A stretch of DNA of 61,491 nucleotides from Mycobacterium sp. 852013-50091_SCH5140682 (GCF_001665685.1 NZ_LZTB01000110.1:1-61491); one strand, 5' to 3'. Positions 47,305-56,128 are shown, counted from the first letter of the stretch. Made by a program: numbers and translations. The notes: generated from the letters alone by a model not told the origin.

Positions 47305-47869
47305 GTCCCGTCGCCATGACTTCCGACTTCAGCCGGTTCAGCGCCCGGTGCTGGGCCACGCGAACCGCGCCGGGGGTGCTGCCGACGGCCTCGGCGGTCT
47401 CTTCGGCGCTCATGCCGACGACGACCCGCAGGATGAGGATTTCGCGCTGTTTCTCCGGCAGCACCGACAGCAGCTTGGCCATCCGTGCCGAGGACTCGGA
47501 ATCGAGGGCGGACTGCTCAGGGCCCGCGTCCAGCGAGTAGCGCTCCGGCACCACATCGGTCGGTTCAGCCCGGTTCCGGGCCGCCGCGCGATGCGCGTCA
47601 GCAACTTTGTGCGCGGCGATGCCATACACGAAGGCCAGGAACGGTCGTCCCTGATCCTTGTAACGCGGCAGCGCCGTAATGGCGGCCAAGCACACCTCCT
47701 GCGCAACGTCATCCGCTGAAAGACCACTTCGCTCGGTCGTGCCGACCCGCGCCCGGACGTAGCGAACGATGATCGGCCGGATGATCTCCAGGACCTCCTG
47801 GAGCGCATTCCGATCGCCGGCCACAGCCTCAGCAACGACAGCGTCGAGACGGTCTCCCGAACTTGTCAT
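47291..47869 (-). CDS. sigD: ECF RNA polymerase sigma factor SigD
   Basis: 192 residues. Sigma region 2 (RSGLSADDVAQEVCLAAITALPRY) and region 4 (LPEKQREILILRVVVGMSAEETAEAVG, then TPGAVRVAQHRALNRLK) are intact, with the usual linker. It directs RNA polymerase to stationary-phase and ribosomal/chaperone-type genes in M. tuberculosis. ATG 47869 is used; GGAG lies 13 bases upstream. The M. tuberculosis protein is annotated about 20 residues longer. The stop lies inside rsdA, so sigma and anti-sigma are co-translated. Equivalent to Rv3414c. Confidence 0.92.
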   Translation of the reverse strand: MTSSGDRLDAVVAEAVAGDRNALQEVLEIIRPIIVRYVRARVGTTERSGLSADDVAQEVCLAAITALPRYKDQGRPFLAFVYGIAAHKVADAHRAAARNRAEPTDVVPERYSLDAGPEQSALDSESSARMAKLLSVLPEKQREILILRVVVGMSAEETAEAVGSTPGAVRVAQHRALNRLKSEVMATGRDYA

Positions 47870-47958
47870 CGTGGGCGGTATCTCCAGCGTTACTTGGCAC
47901 CAACACTCGCAGGCGCTTGGTTGAGCTAAACAATAACGATCGGCGCGGAGCGACCGGT

Positions 47959-48768
47959 TCAGTCGCCGGACCAGACCCCGCCTCTGCGACGCACTGTATC
48001 GGCGCTGACGTCGCGGATCGCGCCGACGTGCGCGGGTGAGTGGGCCGCGCTGCCGATGTCGGCCAGCAGACAGGCTAGCGCCCACTGCAGCGGGACGAGG
48101 CCGAGCTTGTCGGTGGCCGCCAGTGCCGTGTCTGCGACGACGCGGGCCCGATCGGGCTGACCTGCACTACACAGTGCGGCCGCCAGCACCACATCGGACT
48201 TCACCGCGTGACGCGCTGACGGGTACGCGGTGGCGCGCTCGACACCGCGTTCGGCATGCGCGACCGCAGCGGCCCCGTCACCGCGCATCATCGCCAGCTC
48301 CGCACTGACCCATGCCAGGCGAACCCCGATGCGTCCTCCGTGCTCGCAGACCACCGCACTGGCCCGCTCCAGCAGCCGAGCCGACAACGCGAACCGGCCG
48401 ACTCCGAGCGCGTCGGCTGCCAGGCCGATCAAGGCGTCGGCTGGGGCCTCCGGGTCGGTGGCATCGGCTCCCCCACTGTGCGCCCAGGCCTGGCCGTCGG
48501 CCCCGCGGGCGCTGTTGTGACCGCCGAGTTGGCGCAAGAACGATGCCCGGGTGCTCAGCGTAAGAGACAGCAACGGCCCGGAGGCCTGGCTGCGCTCGAT
48601 CTCAGACAGCTCGGCCAGAGCGCACGCGTAGCGCCCCTGGCCGCCCGCGGCGACCGCGCGCAACCATCGGTCGCGCGGTGTCGCCGCACTCGGCAGCGGC
48701 CAGCGGCCGGGGTCGTCGCCGAACGCGGCGTTCGCCAGCACGGTTGCTGCCTCAGTGGTGGTGCTCAT
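47959..48768 (-). CDS. TPR-like helical protein, Rv3415c-like
   Basis: 269 residues of Ala-rich helical repeats (YACALAELSEIE, LLERASAVVCEHGG, AHAERGVERAT, ARVVADTALAATDKLG) resembling tetratricopeptide-type helix pairs. No catalytic motif. It precedes sigD on the same strand with an 89-base gap and follows the whiB3 intergenic region. The same position is held by Rv3415c. Function unknown; a protein-binding scaffold is likely. Confidence 0.82.
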   Translation of the reverse strand: MSTTTEAATVLANAAFGDDPGRWPLPSAATPRDRWLRAVAAGGQGRYACALAELSEIERSQASGPLLSLTLSTRASFLRQLGGHNSARGADGQAWAHSGGADATDPEAPADALIGLAADALGVGRFALSARLLERASAVVCEHGGRIGVRLAWVSAELAMMRGDGAAAVAHAERGVERATAYPSARHAVKSDVVLAAALCSAGQPDRARVVADTALAATDKLGLVPLQWALACLLADIGSAAHSPAHVGAIRDVSADTVRRRGGVWSGD

Positions 48769-49201
48769 CGGTTTGCGACGCTATCAACGTCACGCAAATG
48801 CCGGGTCCACGGGAACCCGATACCGCAAGGCACGGATAAAAGATATTGCCGAATCCGCATTCGTTAACAATTGATGCCTGCGACGTTAATAGGACATCAA
48901 CTGGTCCATCGCCACGATCAATGCCTGCCGTTGCCACAGCCGCTCCGAACAGCGGAAACCTCGTCGGCTCGGCTACTGCTTAACGCGGCTCCCGTGACGG
49001 ACACATCGCAATGATGAACGTGATGTAAATTCTCGACCTGCGGATATGTCATTGAGCACACGCTCAGGCTATTGACGCGAATTAATGAGCGCCCCTAGTT
49101 TGTGTGCACGAGTAGTCATCGGCGACATGTGCTCAGTTCGGTACCACCAACTCACGCACGCTCACGTAATCGGAATGGGCGCGCAGAGAGGGGCTTCCTC
49201 C
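48769..49201. promoter_or_regulatory. 433-bp divergent intergenic region upstream of whiB3
   Basis: No credible gene is seen. The section near 48,980-49,090 is more AT-rich than its surroundings (for example GATGTAAATTCTCG and CGAATTAATGAGCG) and probably holds promoters for whiB3 and for the Rv3415c-like gene. No sigma motif could be fixed with confidence. A longer WhiB3 reading frame from 49085 is open but is not supported by the known protein start. Confidence 0.5.
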
Positions 49202-49492
49202 ATGCCACAGCCGCAGCAGCTACCCGGACCCAATGCGGACATCTGGGATTGGCAGATGCAAGGACTTTGCCGGGGCGTCGATTCCTCGGTGTTCTTCCAT
49301 CCCGATGGGGAACGCGGACGGGCCCGCGCCCAGCGCGAGTTGCGCGCCAAGGAAATGTGCCGCAGTTGCCCCGTGATCACGCAGTGCCGTTCGCATGCGC
49401 TGGCCGTCGCCGAGCCTTACGGCATCTGGGGCGGGCTCAGCGAATCCGAGCGCGAACTGTTACTGAAGCGCGGCGTCCGCCGAACCGCCTGA
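49202..49492 (+). CDS. whiB3: WhiB3, redox-sensing iron-sulfur transcription factor
   Basis: 96 residues. The four cluster ligands are Cys23, Cys53, Cys56 and Cys62 (GLCRG, then EMCRSCPVITQC), followed by the GIWGG turn and the basic tail GVRRTA. WhiB3 senses oxygen and NO through a 4Fe-4S cluster and controls lipid and redox metabolism with the primary sigma factor. The start at MPQPQQLPGPNAD matches the M. tuberculosis protein (Rv3416). Confidence 0.95.
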   Translation: MPQPQQLPGPNADIWDWQMQGLCRGVDSSVFFHPDGERGRARAQRELRAKEMCRSCPVITQCRSHALAVAEPYGIWGGLSESERELLLKRGVRRTA

Positions 49493-49504
49493 CTTCAGCA
49501 AACG

Positions 49505-49542
49505 AAAAGGGCCCTCATTCCGCACGGGAGTGAGGGCCTTTT
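49505..49542 (+). terminator. intrinsic terminator after whiB3
   Basis: AAAAG-GGCCCTCA pairs with TGAGGGCC-TTTT with one bulged G, around a 13-base loop. The right arm ends in four T. It starts 13 bases after the whiB3 stop. Confidence 0.85.
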
Positions 49543-49670
49543 GCTGCGCGTGGCAGACGAATATCACTGTCACAGCTCAGAACCGACGCTGCCGGCCGGG
49601 CTCTGAGGTCTACTGTGACGCAGTGCTTCGCCGACCAACTGGGCATCCCAACGCGACAGGAGGGTAGACC

Positions 49671-51518
49671 ATCAAGGACATCGCCGACTTTCTGGCTGCC
49701 CACGATCCTTACGACCGCCTCGACGCGAAGGATGTAAACCGGCTGGCCGCCACTGTCGAAGTCGAGTACTTCGCCGCGGGGACAACCATCGTCCAAGCCG
49801 AATCCGACACGCTGCAGCGACTTTTCGTCGTGCGCACGGGCAGCGTCGAGGTAACCGACCGCGGACACGTCGTCGACGTCCTCGGTCCCGGCGACACCTT
49901 CGGCCACATCTCGGTGTTCTCCGGTCAGCCACCGCCACTCACGGTGCGCGCCGCCGAGGACACGCTCTGCTATCTGCTCGACGATCCCCGCGATGTCCTC
50001 GAACACCCCGAGCGACTGTCCTTCTCGTACTACGGCGATCAGATCGCCCGCGCCCGGTTGATCTCATCCGGTGGAACCTTCAGTCAGCTCGAGCGGCCCA
50101 TCGGCGAAGTCATGCACGCCATCACCTGGTGTGAGCCCTCGGAATCCATTCGTGACGTCGCACGGCGGATGACCGACGACCACCGGTCGTGCGCCGTGTT
50201 CCAGCGCGGTGAGGACATCGGCATCGTCACCGACGACGACTTCCGCCGCCGGGTGGTCACCGGTGAGATCGGCATCGACGCCCCCGTCGACACGATCGCC
50301 TCGCTGCCCGCCATCGTGATGTCAGCCGACCGCACCGTGGGCGCCGGATATCTGCTGATGTACGAACGCGGCATTCACCATCTCGTCGTCGTCGACGGCG
50401 CCAGCGGCCGCCCGGTCGGCATCGCCCGCGTGGTCGACATGGTGGCAGGCGAAGTCCGCCATCCCCTGGTGATCCGCACGGAAACGGGCGCGGCGACCAA
50501 CCTCACCCAATTGCGCGACGCCGCAGCCATGCTCACTCCCACCATGCTCGAACTGTGGGACACCGGAGTGCCCGCCGATCACTTCGGATCCCTGCTGGCG
50601 GCGATGATCGAAGCGATCGTCGCCAAGGCCATCGAGCTCACCGCCACCGCACCGCCACTGCCCGACCTGGACTGCGCCTGGATGCTGCTCGGGTCGGTCG
50701 GCCGGCGCGAACCGCTGCCCAACTCCGACGTCGACAGCGCCCTGGCGTGGGTCACCCGATCACCCGACGACGCCGAGCCCGACAGGGCGATCGTCAGCGC
50801 CGCAACCGAACCGGTGATGGAAGCCCTGGAAAGCTGTGGTTTGCGCACATGTCCGCAGGGGCTCAACGCGTCCTTCCCGTTGTTCAACCGGTCGGTGTCC
50901 GGGTGGCGGGCGGCGGCAGAACGCTGGCGCCAGAATCCGGGCAACGTCGGCGAACTGCTGTTGGCCGCAACCATGCTCGACGCGCGGCCGATCACCCGTC
51001 CCATCCTGACCCGACCCATGCGCACGGCCCTGATCTCAGGCGTGGGGCGCGCGCAATTCACGCGCGCCCTGACCCGACTGTCCATCGCCAGCCGGCCGCC
51101 ACGGGGATTCGTGCGCGGATTCGTCGCCGACCACTTCGGCGAACACAAGAACCGTCTCAACATCAAGAAGGCCGGTATGCGCCCCATCGTGACCATGGCC
51201 CAGGCGCTGGCCTTGCAGACCGGGGACCTGAGCGGCTCCACCACCGACCGTCTCGACCGGGCGCGCCGAGCAGGTCTGCTCAATGCCGACGACGCCCAAT
51301 CGCTCAAGACCGCCTTCACGCTGTGCTACCAGCTGTCGGTCGATACCCAGATGCGAGCATTGCGTGACGGCAAGCCCATCGAACCGACGGTGGCCCCGTC
51401 CGATTTGGACAGCCTGGAGTTGCGTCACTTGCGCGACGCGTTCCGGGTCATCGCCGCCGTGCAGGATAAGGTGGCCGGCCGCTGGCCGTACGCACTCGGC
51501 GACATCGGCCATGCGTAA
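49671..51518 (+). CDS. cyclic-nucleotide-binding/CBS/DUF294 nucleotidyltransferase-like protein, apparent ATC start
   Basis: 615 residues. Domains in order: CRP-like cNMP-binding fold (about 10-125), CBS pair (about 145-270) and DUF294 nucleotidyltransferase region with LGSVGRREPLPNSDVDSA (about 340), then DUF294_C. Such proteins resemble GlnD-like signalling nucleotidyltransferases. Clear family sequence (KDIADFLAAHDPYDRL) begins right after an ATC codon at 49671, with AGGAGGG six bases upstream and an in-frame TAG at 49665. The next usual start, GTG 49830, would cut the cNMP domain in half. So initiation at ATC, or a sequencing error in ATG, is likely. It overlaps the exonuclease gene by eight bases. 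Confidence 0.82.
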   Translation: MKDIADFLAAHDPYDRLDAKDVNRLAATVEVEYFAAGTTIVQAESDTLQRLFVVRTGSVEVTDRGHVVDVLGPGDTFGHISVFSGQPPPLTVRAAEDTLCYLLDDPRDVLEHPERLSFSYYGDQIARARLISSGGTFSQLERPIGEVMHAITWCEPSESIRDVARRMTDDHRSCAVFQRGEDIGIVTDDDFRRRVVTGEIGIDAPVDTIASLPAIVMSADRTVGAGYLLMYERGIHHLVVVDGASGRPVGIARVVDMVAGEVRHPLVIRTETGAATNLTQLRDAAAMLTPTMLELWDTGVPADHFGSLLAAMIEAIVAKAIELTATAPPLPDLDCAWMLLGSVGRREPLPNSDVDSALAWVTRSPDDAEPDRAIVSAATEPVMEALESCGLRTCPQGLNASFPLFNRSVSGWRAAAERWRQNPGNVGELLLAATMLDARPITRPILTRPMRTALISGVGRAQFTRALTRLSIASRPPRGFVRGFVADHFGEHKNRLNIKKAGMRPIVTMAQALALQTGDLSGSTTDRLDRARRAGLLNADDAQSLKTAFTLCYQLSVDTQMRALRDGKPIEPTVAPSDLDSLELRHLRDAFRVIAAVQDKVAGRWPYALGDIGHA

Positions 51519-52164
51519 CCCGCTGTCGCGCAAGAAGTTCGGAAATGACCGCGGCCGTACGCGGTCGTGGCGCGATGACGAACTGTGGGTGGTCGACCTG
51601 GAGACCACCGGGCTGAACCTGCGCAGTGACAAGATCATCTCCTACGGCGCCATCCCGATCCAGCACGGACGCATCGTGATGGCTCGCGCCACCTACGGCC
51701 TGGTGCACATCGCCGAAGCCGTTCCGGCGCCCTCGGCCCGCATCCACGGCATCCGCACCCAGGACCTCGCCGCGGCACCACCCATCAAAGATGCCGTCGC
51801 AGAACTGGACACGCTCATCGGCGACCGCCCGATCATCGCCCATTGCGCCGTCATCGAACGGACGCTGCTGCGCCGCGCCTACCGCGGCTGCGGCCGCCGT
51901 CTCACCAATCGGTTCATCGACACCGCTCCGCTGGCCTCACGTGCCCTTCGAGTTCCGATCACGGAGGGCGCCATCTCCCTCGAATATGCGGCCACCAAGA
52001 TCGGCGTCCCCGTCCACACGCCGCATCACGCGTTGGGTGACGCCGTCACCACCGCCAACCTGTTCCTGGCGCTCGCCAGTCGCTTGGAGCAGCAGCTCGG
52101 CACGACGCCGCTGAGCACGGCCGCACTCATTGAGACCTCCACCAACCAGAAGAAACCGACGTAA
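51511..52164 (+). CDS. DEDDh 3'-5' exonuclease (DnaQ/epsilon-like)
   Basis: 217 residues. The Exo I motif DLETTG carries the first Asp/Glu pair (about residues 29-34), Exo II is IIAHCAVIERTLL, and Exo III HHALGDAVTTANLF has the His and Asp of the DEDDh type. It would trim 3' ends of DNA or RNA. Its ATG lies inside the DUF294 gene, a frequent pairing (DUF294 plus PolC/DnaQ-like exonuclease), so they probably act together, perhaps in nucleotide signalling or repair. Confidence 0.9.
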   Translation: MRNPLSRKKFGNDRGRTRSWRDDELWVVDLETTGLNLRSDKIISYGAIPIQHGRIVMARATYGLVHIAEAVPAPSARIHGIRTQDLAAAPPIKDAVAELDTLIGDRPIIAHCAVIERTLLRRAYRGCGRRLTNRFIDTAPLASRALRVPITEGAISLEYAATKIGVPVHTPHHALGDAVTTANLFLALASRLEQQLGTTPLSTAALIETSTNQKKPT

Positions 52165-52173
52165 GGAGCTTTC

Positions 52174-52608
52174 ATGGCGACGACCGATGTGACCGTGACC
52201 GAAACCGGCCCGGGGACCTACACGCAGGAGATCACCGTCGGAAACCACCGGCTCGTCGCCGACGAACCGCAACCGGTCGGCGACGACGCCGGCCCCAACC
52301 CCTACGACTTCGTCCTCGCCGGGCTCGGCGCGTGCACGTCGATGACCGTGCGGATGTACGCCAACCGCAAGGGCTGGCCACTGGAACGCGTCCGCGTGAC
52401 GCTGCGGCATTCCCGGATCCACGCCAAAGACTGCGCCGACTGTGAGACGAAAATGGGGATGCTCGATCAGATCGACCGCGAGATCGAGTTGATCGGCGAC
52501 CTCGACGACGACCAGCGACAGCGGCTGATGGCCATCGCCGAACGCTGCCCGGTACACCAGACCCTGACCTCGGAGGTCCACATCACCACAACCGCTGTGA
52601 CGCCCTGA
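52174..52608 (+). CDS. OsmC/Ohr-family peroxiredoxin-like protein
   Basis: 144 residues. The two redox cysteines lie at Cys54 (GLGACTSMTV) and Cys125 (AERCPVHQ), the OsmC arrangement, with the typical DxxNPYDF and C-terminal HITT strand. It probably reduces organic hydroperoxides through Cys. An extra Cys pair (CADC, about 87-90) is noticeable. It begins after AAGGAGC, ten bases past the exonuclease stop, and may be the end of that operon. It converges on the enoyl-CoA hydratase gene. Confidence 0.9.
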   Translation: MATTDVTVTETGPGTYTQEITVGNHRLVADEPQPVGDDAGPNPYDFVLAGLGACTSMTVRMYANRKGWPLERVRVTLRHSRIHAKDCADCETKMGMLDQIDREIELIGDLDDDQRQRLMAIAERCPVHQTLTSEVHITTTAVTP

Positions 52609-52614
52609 GCGGTC

Positions 52615-53412
52615 TCAGCACCCCTTTGTCGGCGCCTGCCGCCAGCTGGCCGGGCGCTTTTCGATGAAGGCCGCAACCCCCTCGAGGGCACTGGGATCCA
52701 TCATGTTGCATGCCATGGTCTTCCCGGCGTCCGCATAGGCCGCCTCGATGCCGACTTCAATCTGGCGGTAGAACAAGGCCTTTCCCATCGCAACCGCGAC
52801 TGCGGGCTTCGCGACGATGCTCGCGATCAGCGCCTCGACCTCGTTGTCGAGCGCGTCGGCAGGCACCACCCGGTTCACGAGCCCCAACGCGTGAGCCTGC
52901 TCGGCGGAGATGAATTCGCCGGTGACCAGCATCTCGAAGGCCGCTTTGCGCGGTATGTTGCGTGACAGTGCGACTCCCGGTGTCGCGCAGAACAATCCGA
53001 CGTTGACGCCGCTGACCGCGAAGCGCGCGTCGTCGCTCGCCACCGCCAGATCGCACATCGCAACCAACTGGCATCCCGCGGCGGTCGCGATGCCGTGCAC
53101 CCGCGCGATCACCGGTACCGGCAACCGCTGGATCGAGAGCATCACCGCGGTGCATTGGTTGAACAGCTGTTGGTAGTAGTCGAGCGATGGCTCGGCCCGC
53201 ATCTCCTTGAGGTCATGGCCGGCGCAGAACGCCTTGCCTGCCGCCGCGAGAATCACGGCGCGCACGGTCTCGTCTTTGGCAAGCGCATCCATCGTTTCGC
53301 TCAACGCCGCGAGCATCGCTTCGGACAGCGCGTTGAAAGCGTGCGGCCGGTTCAGTGTCAGGGTCACCACTCCGCGGTCATCGCGGTCGTGCAGCAGCAA
53401 CGGTGCGTCCAT
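52615..53412 (-). CDS. enoyl-CoA hydratase/isomerase (crotonase family)
   Basis: 265 residues. The crotonase oxyanion-hole segments are present: AFCAGHDLKEM (about 61-71) and the second HGIATAAGCQLVAMCDLAVAS (about 105-125). The usual catalytic Glu near SGVNVGLFC is replaced by non-acidic residues, so it may be an atypical member rather than a normal hydratase. No neighbouring beta-oxidation genes. Stand-alone transcription unit. Confidence 0.86.
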   Translation of the reverse strand: MDAPLLLHDRDDRGVVTLTLNRPHAFNALSEAMLAALSETMDALAKDETVRAVILAAAGKAFCAGHDLKEMRAEPSLDYYQQLFNQCTAVMLSIQRLPVPVIARVHGIATAAGCQLVAMCDLAVASDDARFAVSGVNVGLFCATPGVALSRNIPRKAAFEMLVTGEFISAEQAHALGLVNRVVPADALDNEVEALIASIVAKPAVAVAMGKALFYRQIEVGIEAAYADAGKTMACNMMDPSALEGVAAFIEKRPASWRQAPTKGC

Positions 53413-53486
53413 GCCTTCGGGACGCTAGCACCAGCAGCCCGCCGATGCGCCTCGCATCGTCGATCGACAGTGCAGGACGGCCACGC

Positions 53487-54032
53487 TCAGGCCCGAACGG
53501 CGGGCCAGAAGAGACTGAACAGCCGCTCTTCCCAACCATCTTGGATCGTCCCGGTCCGGGCATGCTCGGCGATATAGGCACCAACCACACCGTCTATCAG
53601 CTCTTCGGTATCGATGTCGGCCCGCATCGAGCCGTCAGCTTTGGACGTATCGATCACCTCCGCCAACTTGGCCCGTTGATCGACGAGGATCTGCCGAAAC
53701 AACACAGTGAACTCTGGGTCGGCGTCAGTCAGAAGCGCCGCCATGCCGCCGAGCCCGATACCGTTATCGACCGCATCGGTCGCGTTGCGGATGAGCCACC
53801 GCAGACGGTCGGGCGCTTCTGCCCGAGGATCCAAGGGCGTCGGCGATGCCACACGTGACAGAGCGGTTGACAACATATCCCGCCGGTTGGGATGCCGTCG
53901 GTAGATCGTGGTCTTCGCAATGCCTGAGTGCGCTGCGACCGCTTCGACAGTGACGGCACGGGGCCCTCCCGTTCGCAACAGATTCAGAGTCGATTCCGCA
54001 ATTCCGTCCTCGACACGGCGTTGCTGGGTCAT
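53487..54032 (-). CDS. TetR-family regulator
   Basis: 181 residues. The N-terminal HTH (VEAVAAHSGIAKTTIYRRHPNRRDML, about 29-54) is followed by a helical C-terminal domain of the AcrR_C type. Start ATG 54032. It is divergent from a small membrane protein gene with overlapping CGCTAC-N7-GTAGCG palindromes between them, so it probably regulates itself and that gene. Ligand unknown. Confidence 0.87.
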   Translation of the reverse strand: MTQQRRVEDGIAESTLNLLRTGGPRAVTVEAVAAHSGIAKTTIYRRHPNRRDMLSTALSRVASPTPLDPRAEAPDRLRWLIRNATDAVDNGIGLGGMAALLTDADPEFTVLFRQILVDQRAKLAEVIDTSKADGSMRADIDTEELIDGVVGAYIAEHARTGTIQDGWEERLFSLFWPAVRA

Positions 54033-54076
54033 CTCGCTCCCCGATCTTGGCGACGGAATATTACTGCGACTTGAGA

Positions 54077-54112
54077 CGCTACAGTAGGCGTAGCGCTACG
54101 ATACGCGTAGCG
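54077..54112. promoter_or_regulatory. two overlapping CGCTAC-N7-GTAGCG operators
   Basis: Identical half-site pairs at 54077-54095 and 54094-54112 overlap by two bases and repeat with a 17-base period. They lie in the divergent region between the TetR gene and the membrane protein gene and fit cooperative TetR binding. Confidence 0.78.
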
Positions 54113-54148
54113 TAGTGGCAGACCATCGGGAGAACCGAGAAGGAAAGG

Positions 54149-54574
54149 ATGACCATGACAACCGGGCGAATTTCTGCGTCTTATCTGGCGTACGTACTAC
54201 TACTTCTGGCGTTTGTCTCACTGGGGACACTGGTCGCGGCCTTGGCCGTGGGCAGCGACCTGGCCGCAGTCGCGGGTATCGCGTTGGCGGCGTGCCTGAT
54301 TGGCAGCGTGGCTGGATTTCGCGCCGGAGCTCGCGATCTCAGCAGGGCCGGGATGACCGACACCCCCGACAGCGCGGTGAGCATGTTCTCGAAACCGCTG
54401 CAGACCGCCGAGATCGACCGGTACTTCGAGACATACCGCAGTCGGCGCGACAACATCGCCTTGCAGAGTGGCAATGGCTTAACCGTCGTCCCCGGCGGCA
54501 GATCGACAGAACACGACGGCGAGCGGGTAGCAGTGCCGGGAGGCTCCGAACCGTCACATCGACTGTCCGCATAG
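54149..54574 (+). CDS. small membrane protein, probable TetR target
   Basis: 141 residues. Two transmembrane segments lie at about 14-34 and 38-58, followed by a hydrophilic cytoplasmic tail. No family recognised. The ATG is preceded by GAAGGAAAGG. It is divergent from the TetR gene and has twin operators directly upstream, so it is probably repressed by that TetR protein and may have a resistance or stress role (inference). Confidence 0.68.
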   Translation: MTMTTGRISASYLAYVLLLLAFVSLGTLVAALAVGSDLAAVAGIALAACLIGSVAGFRAGARDLSRAGMTDTPDSAVSMFSKPLQTAEIDRYFETYRSRRDNIALQSGNGLTVVPGGRSTEHDGERVAVPGGSEPSHRLSA

Positions 54575-54613
54575 TCGGCACCGGCTGGCCCTCCGGCATC
54601 GCCGGGCCAGGCC

Positions 54614-55396
54614 TTACGTGCCCGCGTCGACCCCGTCGAAGACCTGCACGACGTAGTCGAATGACGCCGGGGTGACGCCGAGTTCACGCCCGAACGGATG
54701 ATCGAGCGAGAAGATCAAGAACAGGAGCAGGCCCAGCAGTATGGCAATCGCGCTCGACAGAAGCATGTGATTGAGCGGGTTGCTCAGCTTGGTGAAGCCG
54801 ATCAACGCGATAAGCAGAACGCCGCCGAACAGCAGCCCGCTCCACAGCAGCCCCGGAATCCGGGGCTTGGCATCGAGGATCCTGGTATTACGTTGGGAGG
54901 TCAGCACATTGAGCTGCTGGCGCATTTCGGCATTGATCGGATTCGCCGAGGCCAGTTGCTGCTGACCGAGCATCCGGTACATGTCGGTGATCGCGGTCCG
55001 CGCCGTGGCACTGGGTGCGCCATTCCCCCGACTGCCCCACTCGGACTTCACCGCGGCGGTGTAATCCCGCAGCAATTCACGCATGGGGGCCTGCTCGGGT
55101 GCCGGCAGGCTGACCGTCTGCCGGTACATCGTTGCCAGGGTCGACGATTCATTGGTGACATTCGCCTCTGCCGAGGAAAACTGCTCCCAGGCGACGACGA
55201 CGGTGAAACCCAGCAACGCCCCGTAAACAAGCGCAACGGTCGTCAGAAACGGCGACAGGGACCCGGTGTGCTCTTTGGAATCAGGTCGGTATGTCGTCTT
55301 GTTGGTCACCCAGACACTGGAGACCGCCAAGTAGACCGATGTGGAGAGCACCGCAGACAGGAACAGCCATAACCCGGTCAGGCTCAATCCGCCCAT
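54614..55396 (-). CDS. bestrophin-like DUF4239 membrane protein
   Basis: 260 residues. An N-terminal transmembrane helix (about 5-27), a second (about 50-70) and two C-terminal helices (about 185-225) enclose an outer or cytoplasmic helical domain. The layout and WEQFSSAEANVTNESSTLATMYR segment match DUF4239 (bestrophin-like) proteins. Its function is unknown. Forty bases separate it from the convergent membrane protein gene. Confidence 0.8.
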   Translation of the reverse strand: MGGLSLTGLWLFLSAVLSTSVYLAVSSVWVTNKTTYRPDSKEHTGSLSPFLTTVALVYGALLGFTVVVAWEQFSSAEANVTNESSTLATMYRQTVSLPAPEQAPMRELLRDYTAAVKSEWGSRGNGAPSATARTAITDMYRMLGQQQLASANPINAEMRQQLNVLTSQRNTRILDAKPRIPGLLWSGLLFGGVLLIALIGFTKLSNPLNHMLLSSAIAILLGLLLFLIFSLDHPFGRELGVTPASFDYVVQVFDGVDAGT

Positions 55397-55419
55397 TGCT
55401 CACGCACCGCTGGGGCGGG

Positions 55420-55782
55420 TCAAGGCGTCGGCGGCAACCCGCAGCGATCGCGGAAGTCGACCGAGGGCTGCCGGATCCGCTGAAGATCGTCACGGACCAT
55501 GGGATTGGCATCCAGGTAGCTCTGTACCTTGTCCCGGATCTGGTCCTTGGGCTGGCCCTTGAGGCCGGTGAAGAAATCGTTGACGTCGGGGTGCTCGGTC
55601 AGATAGTTGGACGTGTCGAAGGTGACACCGGACATGACGCGGGCCATTTCGGCGGCCGTGCACGGCGGCGGCACCGGCGGATCTGCAACGGCAGATGCCG
55701 CGCCGACCAGCGCCGTACCGGCCACGGCGCCGGCAGCGATGGCGGCACCCAGTGCGCGATATGTCAGACGGGTGGGCAACAT
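55420..55782 (-). CDS. mycobacterial haemophore-like secreted protein
   Basis: 120 residues. A signal peptide ends near SAVADPPVPP. The mature domain has two cysteines (PPCTAAEMARV and FRDRCGLP) that would form the single disulfide of haem-binding MHB-type proteins, with helices containing YLTEHPDVNDFFTGLKG. Rv0203 is the M. tuberculosis model for this superfamily and binds haem. I chose ATG 55782 (AAGGAG six bases upstream). Haem binding is inferred from the family only. Confidence 0.82.
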   Translation of the reverse strand: MLPTRLTYRALGAAIAAGAVAGTALVGAASAVADPPVPPPCTAAEMARVMSGVTFDTSNYLTEHPDVNDFFTGLKGQPKDQIRDKVQSYLDANPMVRDDLQRIRQPSVDFRDRCGLPPTP

Positions 55783-55828
55783 GTTTGGCTCCTTCAATCA
55801 GGTGGTCGGCACTTCACGAAGCAGGTCC

Positions 55829-56128
55829 TCAACGTGGGCCGATGCCACCCCCGCCAGGACCTCCGGGGCCACCGGGACGTCCCGGGTTCCAGACGATTCC
55901 AAGATCCCAGTCGTTGCCGCAGTACCAGTCGTATTCACACGGATAGGGAACGACCGGTGTGGCAGCTACGGGTCCGCCATCCGCACCACGCACGTCCCCC
56001 TGAGCGCAGACGGTGGCATAGCCCGAACTCGTGCAGTCAGCCTTGGCAGCGGGTGCCCCCGTGACGAACCCGACCGGAACCATCGCCATGGCTACTCCGA
56101 AAACCAGGTAGCGCTGTGTAATTCGCAC
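55829..56128 (-). CDS. small secreted Gly/Pro-rich protein
   Basis: 99 residues. The signal peptide core (YLVFGVAMAMVPVGFV) ends around APAAKA before DCTSSG. Four cysteines (DCTS, VCAQ, PCEY, YCGN) could form two disulfides, and the last 20 residues are a Gly/Pro tail. No known family. It is upstream of the haemophore-like gene on the same strand; the 46-base gap allows co-transcription. Confidence 0.72.
   Translation of the reverse strand: MRITQRYLVFGVAMAMVPVGFVTGAPAAKADCTSSGYATVCAQGDVRGADGGPVAATPVVPYPCEYDWYCGNDWDLGIVWNPGRPGGPGGPGGGGIGPR

Noticed and set aside
49085..49201. 39-residue N-terminal extension of WhiB3
   Set aside because: Open but unlike the conserved WhiB3 N terminus, which starts at MPQPQQLPGP; no good ribosome-binding site for the longer form.
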